Part shown: positions 42,047 through 50,785 of the stretch, piece after piece
Position numbering within the stretch: position 1 is the first letter of the stretch
Layout of the letters: the number at the start of each line of letters is the position of its first letter
Assembly: GCA_017399065.1 (NCBI GenBank)
Contig: JAFQEL010000012.1
Location: forward strand, 1 to 64,000
Source of the DNA: Clostridia bacterium
Lineage (GTDB): Bacteria > Bacillota > Clostridia > Oscillospirales > Acutalibacteraceae
Direction of reading: 5' to 3'
DNA: 64,000 nucleotides
The notes under the pieces: generated by a model
What the model was told of the DNA's origin: nothing
Seen by the model: the letters and a program-made list of their open reading frames with translations, nothing else
Database searches by the model: none
Made by a program: the position numbers and the translations under genes

Positions 42047-43789
42047 ATGTCATTTATGAATGTTGCTACGCTTTTCGGCGGCCTTGCGTTCTTCCTTTAC
42101 GGTATGAACGTAATGGGTAATGCGCTTGAAAAAAGTGCAGGTAACCAGTTAAAGACAATTCTCGGTAAACTTACTTCAAACAAATTCAAGGGCTTTTTAC
42201 TCGGTCTGGCGGTAACTGCTGTTATACAGTCCTCGTCCGCGACTACGGTTATGGTTGTCGGCTTTGTTAACTCGGGAATAATGCAGCTCACGCAGGCTGT
42301 CGGAGTTATTATGGGCGCCAACCTCGGTACTTCGGTTACCTCGTGGATTCTCAGTCTGACAGGTATTGAAAGCGATAATTTCTGGATTTCTTTGTTCAAG
42401 CCCGCTACATTTACGCCTATACTTGCTCTTATCGGTATTATCCTTAATATGTTCTCAAAAAAAGAGAAACGCAAGGATATCGGCATAATTCTTCTCGGCT
42501 TTGCCGTGCTTATGTTCGGTATGGAAATAATGTCCGATGCGGTTGAACCTCTCACAGAGCTTGAGTGGTTTAAAAACGCACTTGTTCTGTTTACAAATCC
42601 TGTACTCGGTGTAATTATGGGTGCAGTTGTTACGGCTGTTGTTCAGTCTTCTTCAGCTTCTGTCGGTATTCTTCAGGCTCTGACCCTTACGGGTAGTATA
42701 AACTATATGACTGCTGTCCCGATTATTATGGGTCAGAATATAGGTACCTGTGTCAGTGCCATAATTTCTTGTGCCGGCGCAAACAAAAATGCAAAGCGTG
42801 CCGCATTTATACATCTCTATTTCAACGTTATAGCTACGGTGATTCTGCTTGCTGTGTTCTATGGTGTAACCTCTTTTGTGGATATACCGATTCTCAATGA
42901 GCCTGCAAATCCTTTAGGTATTGCTGTGGTTCATACAGGCTTCAAGATCGTTGCGCTTGCAATTCTCTTCCCGGCATCCAATCTTCTTGTCAAGCTCGCC
43001 AACCTTACCGTTAAGGATAAGGGTGAAGATGAAAAAGCAAAGATGCTCGATGAACGCCTTTTCAGCACACCGGCAGTTGCTGTTGAACAGAGCCGCAAGG
43101 TGACAGTCAAGATGGCTCAGCTTAGTCAGCAAACGCTGCTTGATGCTATGCAGATGCTTAATTCTTATAATGAGAAAACGGCAGAGAGCATACGTAAAGG
43201 CGAGAAAAAAGCAGATAATTATGAAGATACAATAGGCGATTACCTTGTAAGACTCAGTGCTCGTGACCTCTCAGACGAGGACAGCCGTGAGCTTACTATG
43301 CAGCTTCACCTTATAGGCGACCTTGAGCGATTGAGCGACCACGCTTTGAATATACTTGAATCTGCTGAAGAACTGAAGGATAAGAAGATTTCCTTCTCAG
43401 GTGCGGCTCAGAAAGAAATGCAGAATATTGTTGCGGCAACCACACGTATTCTTGAGCTGTCGGTTGATGCGTTTGTAAATAACGACCTTGAAAGTGCAAA
43501 GCTTGTCGAGCCGCTTGAGCAGGTTATCGACGTGCTTAAAGAGGACATGAAGCACGGCCATATAGAGCGTCTTCGTAAAAACGAGTGCACGATTGAGCAG
43601 GGCTTTGTTTTCAACGATCTTGTTACAAACCTCGAGCGTGTTTCCGACCACTGTTCAAATATTGCGGCTTGCGTTATAGAAACGGCTCACGCAAGATTTG
43701 ATATGCACAAGTTTGTAAGAAGCCTCAAAAAAGATTCTGAGGAATTCGATGAAATGTACACCAAATTCCTCAAAGAATACACAGTATAA
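42047..43789 (+). CDS. Na+/phosphate cotransporter family protein with PhoU-like C-terminus
   Basis: A 580-residue protein. The N-terminal 315 residues form about eight to nine membrane segments with two inverted QSSSA motifs typical of Na/Pi cotransporter II repeats: QSSSATTVMVVGFVNSG (about residue 63) and QSSSASVGILQALTLTG (about 193). Residues about 345-570 are a PhoU-like helical domain (LHLIGDLERLSDHALNI, NDLVTNLERVSDHCSNIA with the E/DxxxD metal-binding pattern). Likely Na+-driven phosphate uptake or efflux. GGGAGG ribosome-binding site. It converges on mtaB with a 3-bp gap. Confidence 0.93.
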   Translation: MSFMNVATLFGGLAFFLYGMNVMGNALEKSAGNQLKTILGKLTSNKFKGFLLGLAVTAVIQSSSATTVMVVGFVNSGIMQLTQAVGVIMGANLGTSVTSWILSLTGIESDNFWISLFKPATFTPILALIGIILNMFSKKEKRKDIGIILLGFAVLMFGMEIMSDAVEPLTELEWFKNALVLFTNPVLGVIMGAVVTAVVQSSSASVGILQALTLTGSINYMTAVPIIMGQNIGTCVSAIISCAGANKNAKRAAFIHLYFNVIATVILLAVFYGVTSFVDIPILNEPANPLGIAVVHTGFKIVALAILFPASNLLVKLANLTVKDKGEDEKAKMLDERLFSTPAVAVEQSRKVTVKMAQLSQQTLLDAMQMLNSYNEKTAESIRKGEKKADNYEDTIGDYLVRLSARDLSDEDSRELTMQLHLIGDLERLSDHALNILESAEELKDKKISFSGAAQKEMQNIVAATTRILELSVDAFVNNDLESAKLVEPLEQVIDVLKEDMKHGHIERLRKNECTIEQGFVFNDLVTNLERVSDHCSNIAACVIETAHARFDMHKFVRSLKKDSEEFDEMYTKFLKEYTV

Positions 43790-43792
43790 AGT

Positions 43793-45079
43793 TTATACAA
43801 TTACACCTTCACAGTCGTCATCATTGGCGGCTGTGATTTTTATTTTGTAATAATTACCGCATTCGGCACCGCTTAAAATTCTGACGGGTGTATAGTTGGC
43901 GGTGTAGCCCGTACACACTCCTTTTTCGTCCTTGGTTTCGGCAAGCACTTCTACCGTTTTGCCGATTTGTGATTTAAGAAAGTCGGCTCTGATTTCATTT
44001 GTAAGAGCAATCATTCTGTGTGCACGCTCTTCCTTGGTTTTACGGTCAAGCTGGTTTGGGAATTCTGCGGCACGAGTACCTTTTCGCTGCGAGTAGGGGA
44101 ATACGTGCACCTTTTCGAAGCCTATCTTTTTTGCAAAGGCGAGCGATTCTTCAAATTCTTCTTCAGTTTCACCTGCAAAGCCTACCATAATATCGGTGGT
44201 TATCGTGCAGTCGGTAAAGCTCTCACGCAGTCTTTGACAGATTTTTTCATATTCTTCAGCGGTATAATGTCTGTTCATTCGCTTGAGCGTTTCGGTACAA
44301 CCGCTCTGAAGTGAAATGTGAAACTGCGGGCAGAGCTTGGTTTGAGCTTTAAGACCGTTTATCATTTCATCCGTCATGTGGTCAGGCTCAAGCGAGCCGA
44401 GTCTTACTCGACGGATTCCGGGAGTTTCACATACTGCTGCTACAGCATCGGAAAGGGAAAGCGAGCAGTCCGTGCCGTAGGATGAAAGGTTGATGCCGAC
44501 AAGCACGATTTCGGTGTATCCGTTTGCCGCAAGTGCGGCGGCTTCTTTTCTGATTTTGTCCAGCGGCTTTGAGCGGACTCTGCCTCTTGCGTATGGGATT
44601 ATACAGTATGAGCAGAAGCGGTTGCATCCGTCTTCAATCTTGATTGCTGCTCTCGTTCTTTCATCAAAGCTGCTGATGCTGCACGGTACAAATTCATCAC
44701 CGGTGCTGTGCTGAATAATATCTACACTGCGATTGTGATTTTTAAGATATTCCTTTATCATTTTCGGAATATCTATATTGTTTTTGTTGCCTGCGACTAT
44801 GTCTGCCGCATCAAGCTCGCTTGCAATCTGCGGGTAAGCCTGTGGCATACAGCCGGTAAGTACAACTGTGCTGTCGGGGTGAAGCCTTTTGAAGCGTCTG
44901 ACAGCCTGTCTTGTCTTTTTGTCACTCTCTGCCGTAACGGTGCAGGAGTTTATGATGTATACATCGGCATCCTCGTTTGAAGGTACAATCAGAAACCCCT
45001 CGCGCATAAGTGCTTCGCTGAGAGCCTGGGTTTCATATTGGTTTACCTTACAGCCGAGTGTATAAAAAGCCGCTTTCAT
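43793..45079 (-). CDS. mtaB: tRNA t6A37 methylthiotransferase MtaB
   Basis: Radical-SAM methylthiotransferase that converts t6A37 to ms2t6A37 in ANN-decoding tRNAs. From MKAAFYTLGCKVNQYET the protein has 428 residues: UPF0004 domain (Cys10 and NSCTVTAESDKKTRQ, GCMPQ for the auxiliary cluster), radical SAM motif CNRFCSYCIIPYARG, and a C-terminal TRAM-like domain (VEVLAETKDEKGVCTGYT). The start is ATG 45079 with AAGGAGC upstream; a longer frame adds nine residues without a site. MtaB rather than MiaB is indicated by the GCKVNQYE start and CIIPYARG. Confidence 0.94.
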   Translation of the reverse strand: MKAAFYTLGCKVNQYETQALSEALMREGFLIVPSNEDADVYIINSCTVTAESDKKTRQAVRRFKRLHPDSTVVLTGCMPQAYPQIASELDAADIVAGNKNNIDIPKMIKEYLKNHNRSVDIIQHSTGDEFVPCSISSFDERTRAAIKIEDGCNRFCSYCIIPYARGRVRSKPLDKIRKEAAALAANGYTEIVLVGINLSSYGTDCSLSLSDAVAAVCETPGIRRVRLGSLEPDHMTDEMINGLKAQTKLCPQFHISLQSGCTETLKRMNRHYTAEEYEKICQRLRESFTDCTITTDIMVGFAGETEEEFEESLAFAKKIGFEKVHVFPYSQRKGTRAAEFPNQLDRKTKEERAHRMIALTNEIRADFLKSQIGKTVEVLAETKDEKGVCTGYTANYTPVRILSGAECGNYYKIKITAANDDDCEGVIV

Positions 45080-45115
45080 AGCTTTGCTCCTTAGATTTAT
45101 TGTCACTTAAAATAA

Positions 45116-45144
45116 ATTATAACCTAAATTTTGCATTTACGCAA
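45116..45144 (-). promoter_or_regulatory. mtaB promoter
   Basis: Minus strand: TTGCGT, 17-bp spacer, TATAAT. Confidence 0.65.
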
Positions 45145-45168
45145 TATCGTATACTGTAATTTATTTAT

Positions 45169-45208
45169 TTTACATCTCATAAGCTTGATATGAAAGGGGA
45201 GATGTAAA
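45169..45208 (+). promoter_or_regulatory. hairpin overlapping the ribosome-binding site of the D,D-carboxypeptidase gene
   Basis: Perfect 10-bp inverted repeat TTTACATCTC (45169-45178) and GAGATGTAAA (45199-45208), with a 20-nt loop that contains part of the AAAGGGGAG site. The TTG start codon is the very next base, so folding would block initiation. Confidence 0.55.
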
Positions 45209-46390
45209 TTGAAAAGTAAGCTGTTAAGAATGCTGTCGGCAGTTCTTTGTACAGTGCTTGTTTTTTCTTTATCTGCGGTAGCGGCTGAAAGTGAAAGCCC
45301 CGGTATGCCCGTAACGGTTAATGCAAAGTCGGCAATTCTTGTTGATGTTTCAAGCGGTCATGTGCTTGCGGCAATGAATGAGCACGAGCGGCTTTACCCT
45401 GCTTCGGTTACGAAGATTATGACGCTTCTGCTTGTTATGGAGGCTATTGATTCGGGTGAGCTCAATCTAAACGATACGGTTGTTACGAGCCCTACTGCCG
45501 CCGCAAAGGGCGGCTCGCAGATATGGCTTAAAGAGGGGGAAACGATGACGGTTGACGAGCTGCTTCGTGCAACAGCTATTTACAGTGCAAACGATGCTTG
45601 TGAGGCTCTGGGAGAGCATATTGCGGGCAGTGAAGAAGCGCTTGTCGGAATGCTCAACAGCAGAGCGGCTGAGCTCGGGATGAAAAACACGCATTTTGAC
45701 AACTGCACAGGTCTTGACGACACGAGCGACACGCACCTGACGACTGCGTATGATATATCACTTATGTCGGTTGAGCTTCTCAAACACGACCTTATCAGGA
45801 AATATACAACCGTCTGGATGGATTCGCTTCGTGACGGTGCAACTCAGCTTGTTAATACGAACAAACTGATCCGTTTTTATGACGGTGCAACGGGACTGAA
45901 AACGGGTACAACTTCAAAAGCCGGGTGTTGTGTTGCAGCATCTGCAGAGCGTAGCGGCACGCATCTTGTTGCTGTAGTTATGGGCAGCCCTACGAGTGAT
46001 GACCGCTTCGGTGCGGCAAAGGCTTTGCTTAACTGGGGGTTTGCAAACTACGAAACAGTGACGCCTGTGCCCGACACTTCGCTGATAACCGACGTGACGG
46101 TCATAGGCGGATACAAGGACAGCTTTACGCCGAAGGTTGAAAGTCCCGGAGCAATGCTGCTGAAAAAAGGAAGTGCAGGGAAGCTTGAGCAGAATGTTGA
46201 GCTTGCCGTTGACGTGCAGGCACCCGTAGCCGCAGGCGAAAGGGTAGGCACGCTGACCTTTAAGCTTGACGGTGAAACTGTCGCCGAATGTCCCATAGTT
46301 GCACCTGAAGAAATAAAAAAACTCGACTTCCTTGAGGTTTTGCGGCGATTTTTAACTTCTTTTGCAAGCTTTACAAAAGACAGAGGGTGA
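45209..46390 (+). CDS. D-alanyl-D-alanine carboxypeptidase (DacF/PBP5 family)
   Basis: A 393-residue penicillin-binding protein that trims the terminal D-Ala from peptidoglycan stem peptides. Signal peptide (residues 1-26), then the peptidase S11 core: YPASVTKIM with Ser66-x-x-Lys69, YSANDA (SxN), GLKTGTT (KTG), and a C-terminal PBP5-C beta domain followed by an amphipathic membrane-anchoring helix (FLEVLRRFLTSFASF). Start is TTG 45209 after AAAGGGGAG. DacF, DacB and DacA roles cannot be separated by sequence alone; a sporulation role is possible but not shown. Confidence 0.92.
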   Translation: MKSKLLRMLSAVLCTVLVFSLSAVAAESESPGMPVTVNAKSAILVDVSSGHVLAAMNEHERLYPASVTKIMTLLLVMEAIDSGELNLNDTVVTSPTAAAKGGSQIWLKEGETMTVDELLRATAIYSANDACEALGEHIAGSEEALVGMLNSRAAELGMKNTHFDNCTGLDDTSDTHLTTAYDISLMSVELLKHDLIRKYTTVWMDSLRDGATQLVNTNKLIRFYDGATGLKTGTTSKAGCCVAASAERSGTHLVAVVMGSPTSDDRFGAAKALLNWGFANYETVTPVPDTSLITDVTVIGGYKDSFTPKVESPGAMLLKKGSAGKLEQNVELAVDVQAPVAAGERVGTLTFKLDGETVAECPIVAPEEIKKLDFLEVLRRFLTSFASFTKDRG

Positions 46391-46516
46391 ACAGCGCAAA
46401 AAAATATTAAAAATGTTTAAAAAATTAATATTTTTGTATTGCAATACGATTGATTTTCGGTTAAAATAATCATTAATAATATTCTACTTTTAAGGAGAGT
46501 CGGCATTATCCGCAGA

Positions 46517-47875
46517 ATGCCGCAAACAGCAAAGTCTATGGCAATCAAGTTGAACAGTTCCTATGCAGGCGAAAGAGCTTCTGCCTGCGAGCTCGCAAAA
46601 ATCGAAGCAGAAATCATCAACGCACACAAGATGCTTCACGACGGTACCGGTAAGGGAAGCGATTTCCTCGGCTGGGTCGATCTGCCCGTTAACTACGACA
46701 AGGCAGAGTTTGAGGCTATCAAGAAGGCGGCCGACAAAATCAAGTCCGATTCACAGGCGCTTGTCGTTATCGGTATAGGCGGCTCTTATCTCGGCGCACG
46801 TGCGGCTATCGAGTTCTGCAAATCCTCCAACTATAACCTCCTTGCAAAGGATACTCCTCAGATATTCTTTACAGGCAACACGATCAGTTCTTCTTCAGTT
46901 GCTGAGGTTATGAGCCTTGTTGAGGGTAAAGATTTTTCGGTAAATGTTATATCCAAGAGCGGCACTACCACAGAGCCTGCCGTTGCTTTCCGTGTATTCA
47001 AGGAACTTCTTGAAAAGAAATACGGCAAGGAAGAGGCAGTAAAGCGTATATACGTAACTACCGACAAGGCAAAGGGCACTCTCAAGTCCCTTGCAGACAA
47101 AGAAGGCTATCAGACCTTCGTTGTTCCCGATGACGTCGGCGGCCGTTACTCCGTTCTTACAGCTGTCGGTCTGCTTCCCATTGCAGCCGCAGGTATAGAT
47201 ATCGACGCACTTATGCAGGGTGCGGCAGATGCCAGAGAAAAGTATTCGGTTCCTTCACTTGAGAACGACTGCTACAAGTACGCTGCAATTCGCAACCTTC
47301 TTTACCGCGCAGGTAAAAAGGTTGAGATGTTTGTAGGCTACGAGCCCTCCTTTACACTTATGTGCGAATGGCTCAAGCAGCTCTACGGTGAGAGCGAAGG
47401 CAAAGAAAACAAGGGCATCTATCCTTCTTCTGCGATTTATTCCACTGATCTTCATTCACTCGGCCAGTACGTTCAGGAAGGCGAGAGAATGCTCTTTGAA
47501 ACTGTGGTTTATTTCGATAAAGTAAAGGCTGACGTCAGCATTGAGGTTGACCCCGAAAACGTTGACGGCCTTAACTTCCTCGCAGGTAAGTCGGTTTCGT
47601 TCGTAAACCGCAAGGCCTTTGAGGGCACACTCCTTGCACATACCGACGGTGATGTTCCCAACATCGTACTTGAGGTTGAGCAGATGGATGAGTATAACCT
47701 CGGTGAGCTCATCTACTTCTTCGAAAAGGCCTGTGCAATTTCAGGCTATGTGCTTGGTGTAAATCCCTTCGACCAGCCCGGTGTAGAAAGCTACAAGAAG
47801 AACATGTTTGCGTTACTTGGCAAGCCAGGTTACGAAGACATGAAAGCAGAGCTGGAAGCAAAACTCAACAGATAA
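46517..47875 (+). CDS. pgi: glucose-6-phosphate isomerase
   Basis: Interconverts glucose-6-phosphate and fructose-6-phosphate in glycolysis. The 452-residue Firmicutes-type enzyme shows [49 protein letters not shown] and a C-terminal [15 protein letters not shown]. The start is not certain. ATG 46517 is 19 bp from the strong AAGGAG (46492-46497); an in-frame ATT at 46505 has ideal spacing; ATG 46538 ([11 protein letters not shown]) fits best with what I recall of homologous N-termini but has no clear site. Confidence 0.95.
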   Translation: MPQTAKSMAIKLNSSYAGERASACELAKIEAEIINAHKMLHDGTGKGSDFLGWVDLPVNYDKAEFEAIKKAADKIKSDSQALVVIGIGGSYLGARAAIEFCKSSNYNLLAKDTPQIFFTGNTISSSSVAEVMSLVEGKDFSVNVISKSGTTTEPAVAFRVFKELLEKKYGKEEAVKRIYVTTDKAKGTLKSLADKEGYQTFVVPDDVGGRYSVLTAVGLLPIAAAGIDIDALMQGAADAREKYSVPSLENDCYKYAAIRNLLYRAGKKVEMFVGYEPSFTLMCEWLKQLYGESEGKENKGIYPSSAIYSTDLHSLGQYVQEGERMLFETVVYFDKVKADVSIEVDPENVDGLNFLAGKSVSFVNRKAFEGTLLAHTDGDVPNIVLEVEQMDEYNLGELIYFFEKACAISGYVLGVNPFDQPGVESYKKNMFALLGKPGYEDMKAELEAKLNR

Positions 47876-47898
47876 ATAAATATAAAGGAGCGATTACA

Positions 47899-48315
47899 AT
47901 GGTAAAACTTATTCTCGGTCACAAGGGTGCAGGTAAAACAAAGAAGCTTATTGAGCTTGTCAACGCAGCAGTTGAAAAGTCCAACGGTAACGTTGTCTGC
48001 ATCGAAAAAGAGGCTGCTCTTACTTATGATATTACACATCGCTGCAGACTTACAGCAGCTGACGACTATAAAGTAAGCGGTTATGATGCATACTACGGTT
48101 TTATCTGCGGTATCTTCGCAGGTGACCACGATATTACAGACGTATTTGCTGACGCTACTCTCCGTATCGGCGGCAGAAACTATGATGAGCTTGCAGATTT
48201 CCTTCTCAAGGTTGCTGAGCTTTCTGCTAAAGAAGGTAAGGATGTTATCTTCACAGTATCCGCTGATAAGGAAGAAATCCCCGCAAAGGTCTTCGAGGTT
48301 TGCGAAGTACTGTAA
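47899..48315 (+). CDS. small P-loop NTP-binding protein, unknown function
   Basis: A 138-residue protein with a Walker A motif GHKGAGKT at residues 7-14 and a possible Walker B near the C-terminus (KDVIFTVSAD). Similar clostridial proteins are often labelled 'twitching motility protein PilT', but the short length and lack of other PilT motifs do not support this. Codon use is biased like that of highly expressed genes. It lies 23 bp after pgi with a GGAG site and probably shares its transcript; a new promoter follows. Confidence 0.8.
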   Translation: MVKLILGHKGAGKTKKLIELVNAAVEKSNGNVVCIEKEAALTYDITHRCRLTAADDYKVSGYDAYYGFICGIFAGDHDITDVFADATLRIGGRNYDELADFLLKVAELSAKEGKDVIFTVSADKEEIPAKVFEVCEVL

Positions 48316-48331
48316 AAATTAAATTTTTTTC

Positions 48332-48360
48332 TTGACAAAGCGCAACTGAAACGATATAAT
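48332..48360 (+). promoter_or_regulatory. promoter of the yceD-rpmF operon
   Basis: Perfect TTGACA, 17-bp spacer, perfect TATAAT. Confidence 0.88.
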
Positions 48361-48419
48361 AATCTTTGCGTGTTATTCGGCACGGTGCTTGTGTACCCTT
48401 TACGGAGGTATCAACAAAG

Positions 48420-48923
48420 GTGTTTATAGAGCTTGAACCCATTTTTAACAACATAGGCGAAAGGCTGGAGTTCGATTACGACCTCGATTTGTCCGATATC
48501 GACGTTTCCACTTTGTATCCCTTTGCCACACCCGTTAAGGTCAAGGGCAGCGTTTTTAACAAGGCGGGCATTGTTCAGCTTAAGGCTGATACATCTTTTA
48601 CTTATTCCGCGCCTTGCGACCGTTGCGCACAGCACACAGAAAAAAATCTTTCTATCCCCGTTGACCATGTGCTGGTCACTTCGCTCAACGATGAAGAAAA
48701 CGATGAGCTGATTCTTGTCGAATCGCTTCGTTTCAATCTGGATGAGCTTGTTACGGAGGATATTTTGCTCGGCTTGCCGACGAGGCATCTGTGCAAGGAA
48801 GATTGCAAAGGTGTTTGTCAGTATTGCGGCAAAAACCTTAATCACGACTCATGCAGCTGTTCTGCACCGATAGACCCACGTCTTGCGGCATTGCAGCAAC
48901 TGTTAAATAATAACGATGAGTAG
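48420..48923 (+). CDS. YceD/DUF177 family protein
   Basis: A 167-residue protein of the DUF177 (YceD) family, linked to 23S rRNA accumulation in other bacteria. Features: [32 protein letters not shown] and a C-terminal Cys-rich zinc site ([21 protein letters not shown] region). The start is GTG 48420, 10 bp after GGAGGT; upstream in-frame TTG 48366 lies in the leader. The rpmF gene follows after 29 bp, the classical conserved pair. Confidence 0.9.
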   Translation: MFIELEPIFNNIGERLEFDYDLDLSDIDVSTLYPFATPVKVKGSVFNKAGIVQLKADTSFTYSAPCDRCAQHTEKNLSIPVDHVLVTSLNDEENDELILVESLRFNLDELVTEDILLGLPTRHLCKEDCKGVCQYCGKNLNHDSCSCSAPIDPRLAALQQLLNNNDE

Positions 48924-48952
48924 AAGTTACACACCAGCAAGGAGGTTCCAAA

Positions 48953-49135
48953 ATGGCAGTTCCGAAGAGAAGAGTCTCTAAGGCAAGAAGAGACAAGAGA
49001 CGCAGCAGCGTATGGAAGCTTAATGCACCTGAGCTCGTCAAGTGCCCCAAGTGCGGCGAGTACAAGAGACCGCACAGACTGTGTGCTAATTGTGGTTACT
49101 ACAATGGCAGACAGGTAGTTGAAACAGAGGCATAA
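48953..49135 (+). CDS. rpmF: 50S ribosomal protein L32
   Basis: A 60-residue ribosomal protein, [18 protein letters not shown] at the start, with the zinc-binding C+ form: [17 protein letters not shown] gives the four Cys. AAGGAGG ribosome-binding site. It is co-transcribed with yceD and followed by a terminator. Codon use is strongly biased as expected. Confidence 0.98.
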   Translation: MAVPKRRVSKARRDKRRSSVWKLNAPELVKCPKCGEYKRPHRLCANCGYYNGRQVVETEA

Positions 49136-49147
49136 GCTTTAGGCTTT

Positions 49148-49184
49148 AAGGCAGAGAGGCGTTGTTATACCCTCCCTGCCTTTT
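49148..49184 (+). terminator. rpmF terminator
   Basis: AAGGCAGAGAGG pairs with CCTCCCTGCCTT (one A-C mismatch), followed by TTTT. Confidence 0.75.
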
Positions 49185-49280
49185 GCTTTATAATTTGTGT
49201 GATTTCGTCGTCGCTTCAGGCTTGAAATACCTTTGTATTCCGTCGCCTTTGCGCCTTGAACTCACACCAAATTATAAAGC
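49185..49280. repeat. 96-bp inverted-repeat element
   Basis: GCTTTATAATTTGTGTGA (49185-49202) is inverted at 49262-49280 as TCACACCAAATTATAAAGC with a one-base bulge. The inside has GGCTTGAAATACCTTTGTAT; a related segment GGATTCGAAATACC recurs at 49319-49332, outside the right arm. No coding potential. Confidence 0.5.
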
Positions 49281-49353
49281 AAACTGATTTTGAAATATCG
49301 GTGACTTTGCGTTGTTTCGGATTCGAAATACCTTTTCTTCATAGGTGAAAATA

Positions 49354-50031
49354 ATGAGTGTATTCTGTTGGGATTTTGACGGCACGCTTGCCTACTGTAA
49401 TCATTTATGGAGCGGTAGTGTTTTTCGTGCACTTAATGAAACTGTTGAGAATCATACTGTTACCTTTCAGGATATAAGGCGTTGCAACGCAAGTGGTTTT
49501 ACCTGGCATACTCCAGAGGAGGATTTTTCTGATTTAGTCGGTGAAAAATGGTGGGAGTTTATGAATGCTCATTTTTTCAGGAGCTTTGTTTCGCTCGGTA
49601 TCAACGAAGCACAGGCAAAGTTAGCGAGCGAAAAGGTCAGAGAGATAATAATGCTTCCGTCAAACTACAACTTGTTTGACGATACGGTTTTTGTGCTCGA
49701 AAAAGCAAAAGAAAAAGGACACACCAATATAATCCTTTCAAATAATTATCCTGAATTGCAGTGTATAACGGATGCACTCGGTATTACGGATTTTTTTGAC
49801 AGATTGATTATTTCGGGACTTGTCGGCTACGATAAGCCGAGAAAAGAGATATTTGATTTTGCAAAATCGTTTTATCCCGATGAAGATTTTGTTATGATAG
49901 GGGATAATCCCGTTGCTGATATTATCGGCGGCAAAAACGCAGGTATGACAACGGTTTTAGTCCACAAAGGCTTTGATAAAAACGCAGATTATTGCTTTGA
50001 TAATCTGCTTGATATATGTTCGATTATGTGA
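49354..50031 (+). CDS. HAD-superfamily hydrolase
   Basis: A 225-residue phosphatase-like protein: FCWDFDGTLAY (nucleophile motif), a helical cap, IILSNNYPELQCI (motif II), YDKPRKEIFDFAK (motif III Lys) and VMIGDNPVADIIGGKNAGM (motif IV). Fits subfamily IA. The start is set at ATG 49354 rather than GTG 49345. Substrate unknown. The next gene begins 67 bp downstream. Confidence 0.88.
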   Translation: MSVFCWDFDGTLAYCNHLWSGSVFRALNETVENHTVTFQDIRRCNASGFTWHTPEEDFSDLVGEKWWEFMNAHFFRSFVSLGINEAQAKLASEKVREIIMLPSNYNLFDDTVFVLEKAKEKGHTNIILSNNYPELQCITDALGITDFFDRLIISGLVGYDKPRKEIFDFAKSFYPDEDFVMIGDNPVADIIGGKNAGMTTVLVHKGFDKNADYCFDNLLDICSIM

Positions 50032-50098
50032 AATTGTGCTGTTGATGTATAAAACTTTCCGTAAGGTTTATGTTAACTTTATTAAAGATGGTGAAATT

Positions 50099-50602
50099 AT
50101 GTCTGAAGAATTGGTAAAAGCAATAAAAGTTAATGTTGATGCAATGTTTACTAATGCAGATATAATGCTTCAAACCTGCAATATGGATTTTATTCTTTGT
50201 GATTTGCCTATATGGAAACACGCTTATCATATGCTGCACTCACTTGACCAATGGTTTATAAATCCTAAAGAATATAGTGAGCCTGATTTCCATATTGACG
50301 GTTTAAATTCCTTGAATGAATACAGTGAAACATCTCTTTCAAGAGAACAGCTTCTTGAGTATCTTGAAAATATACAAAAGAAAATATACAATTATTTAAG
50401 TTGCTTAAACGATGATATGCTTTGTGAAATACCGGATGGATGTAAAGCTAATCGCTTGAGTTTGATGATGTCGCAAATAAGGCATTTCTATGCGCATTTG
50501 GGAAATATCAATGCAACAACAATTATTGAAACAAATAAATGGCCCCGAGTAGTCGGTATTACAGGTAAGAGCGGCAAGTCTACATCGGGTTTGTATGAGT
50601 AG
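50099..50602 (+). CDS. DinB-like four-helix protein
   Basis: A 167-residue protein, MSEELVKAIKVNVDAMFTNA..., with His residues in the positions typical of the DinB/YfiT metalloenzyme fold: HAYHMLHSLDQWF and RHFYAHLGNIN. Such proteins are metal-binding and often thiol-dependent transferases; no function can be assigned here. The start is ATG 50099, preceded by AAGATGGTG; a longer frame from 49973 overlaps the HAD gene and has no site. Confidence 0.7.
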   Translation: MSEELVKAIKVNVDAMFTNADIMLQTCNMDFILCDLPIWKHAYHMLHSLDQWFINPKEYSEPDFHIDGLNSLNEYSETSLSREQLLEYLENIQKKIYNYLSCLNDDMLCEIPDGCKANRLSLMMSQIRHFYAHLGNINATTIIETNKWPRVVGITGKSGKSTSGLYE

Positions 50603-50667
50603 GGTTCGGCGCTTGTCGACGGACCGTTGTTGAAGCTCAGATGACTGTTTATTTAAACGATTCTCAT

Positions 50668-50743
50668 GTAGGGCAGAGGCTTGCCTCTGCCGCAGTAAAT
50701 GTGATATGACGGCAAACACGGCAGAGGCAAGCCTCTGCCCTAC
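50668..50743. repeat. perfect inverted pair of GTAG-headed REP-like hairpins (BIME-like)
   Basis: Two 25-bp units in perfect inverted orientation (50668-50692 and 50719-50743), each GTAGG GCAGAGGC TT GCCTCTGC CG and each itself a hairpin. The 26 bp between them are not conserved with other copies. Confidence 0.75.
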
Positions 50744-50785
50744 CGTCGATTATATAATTTATATGCAATGCAGGTGGTGAGCTTT

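Noticed and set aside
47899-48315. PilT twitching-motility ATPase
   Set aside because: Only the Walker A motif is shared; the protein is far too short and no pilus genes are present.
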